Position numbers and translations under genes: made by a program. A stretch of DNA of 5,972 nucleotides from a bacterium. Lineage in GTDB: Bacteria > Caldisericota > Caldisericia > B22-G15. Numbering within the stretch: the first letter of the stretch is position 1; each line of letters starts with the position of its first letter. The notes under the pieces were generated by a model. It saw nothing but the letters and a program-made list of their open reading frames with translations, ran no database searches and was not told where the DNA came from. Below are positions 5,972 through 5,972 of this stretch, in pieces. The stretch is taken from positions 1-5,972 of the forward strand of contig JAAYUH010000126.1 in assembly GCA_012517755.1 (NCBI GenBank), in the 5' to 3' direction.

Positions 5972-5972
5972 T

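Noticed and set aside
1..5972. tRNA, rRNA, insertion sequence, or cas1/cas2 adaptation genes
   Set aside because: No cloverleaf, transposase motif, terminal inverted repeats or Cas1/Cas2 signatures were seen on either strand.

Overview
The window carries part of a type III-B (Cmr) CRISPR-Cas locus from a very AT-rich genome; G+C is roughly one quarter by eye. Strong GGAGG-type ribosome sites and TATAAT-like boxes point to a low-GC bacterium. The sequence does not allow a lineage to be named.

Left and centre (1-4427) is one leftward operon. In transcription order it holds a previously unlisted 56-codon small ORF (4427-4257), cmr1 (4255-3308), cmr2/cas10 (3307-497) and the first 166 codons of cmr3, which runs off the left edge. 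The genes are packed tightly: 1 nt between the small ORF and cmr1, a TAAATG junction between cmr1 and cmr2, and an ATGA overlap between cmr2 and cmr3. Each start has a purine-rich Shine-Dalgarno (SD) sequence 4-5 nt upstream. A TGATATAAT extended -10 lies just ahead of the small ORF's ribosome site, so this ORF may be the first gene of the transcript. cmr4, cmr5 and cmr6 would be expected beyond the left edge but cannot be seen.

Right part: a divergent gene, cas6 (4644-5609, + strand), encodes the pre-crRNA processing endoribonuclease. It has no SD, and a 9-bp inverted repeat ends 4 nt before its ATG. The 363 bases after cas6 hold no convincing gene. They contain a weak terminator-like hairpin, an extended -10 (TGTTATAAT), a short G+C-richer stretch able to fold, and then two diverged copies of a 37-bp repeat separated by 40 bp. 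The first copy ends in ATTGAGAC, close to the ATTGAAAC/ATTGAAAG repeat ends whose 8 nt form the crRNA 5' handle. This looks like the edge, or a remnant, of a CRISPR array read on the + strand.

Together, Cas6 would cut the array transcript into crRNAs that load into the Cmr complex. Cmr3 and Cmr1 are RAMP subunits of that complex. Cmr2/Cas10 has an intact GGDD and is predicted to make cyclic oligoadenylate when target RNA is bound. No CARF effector, ring nuclease, cas1 or cas2 lies inside the window. The least explained elements are the small basic ORF leading the cmr operon and the structured region before the repeats.
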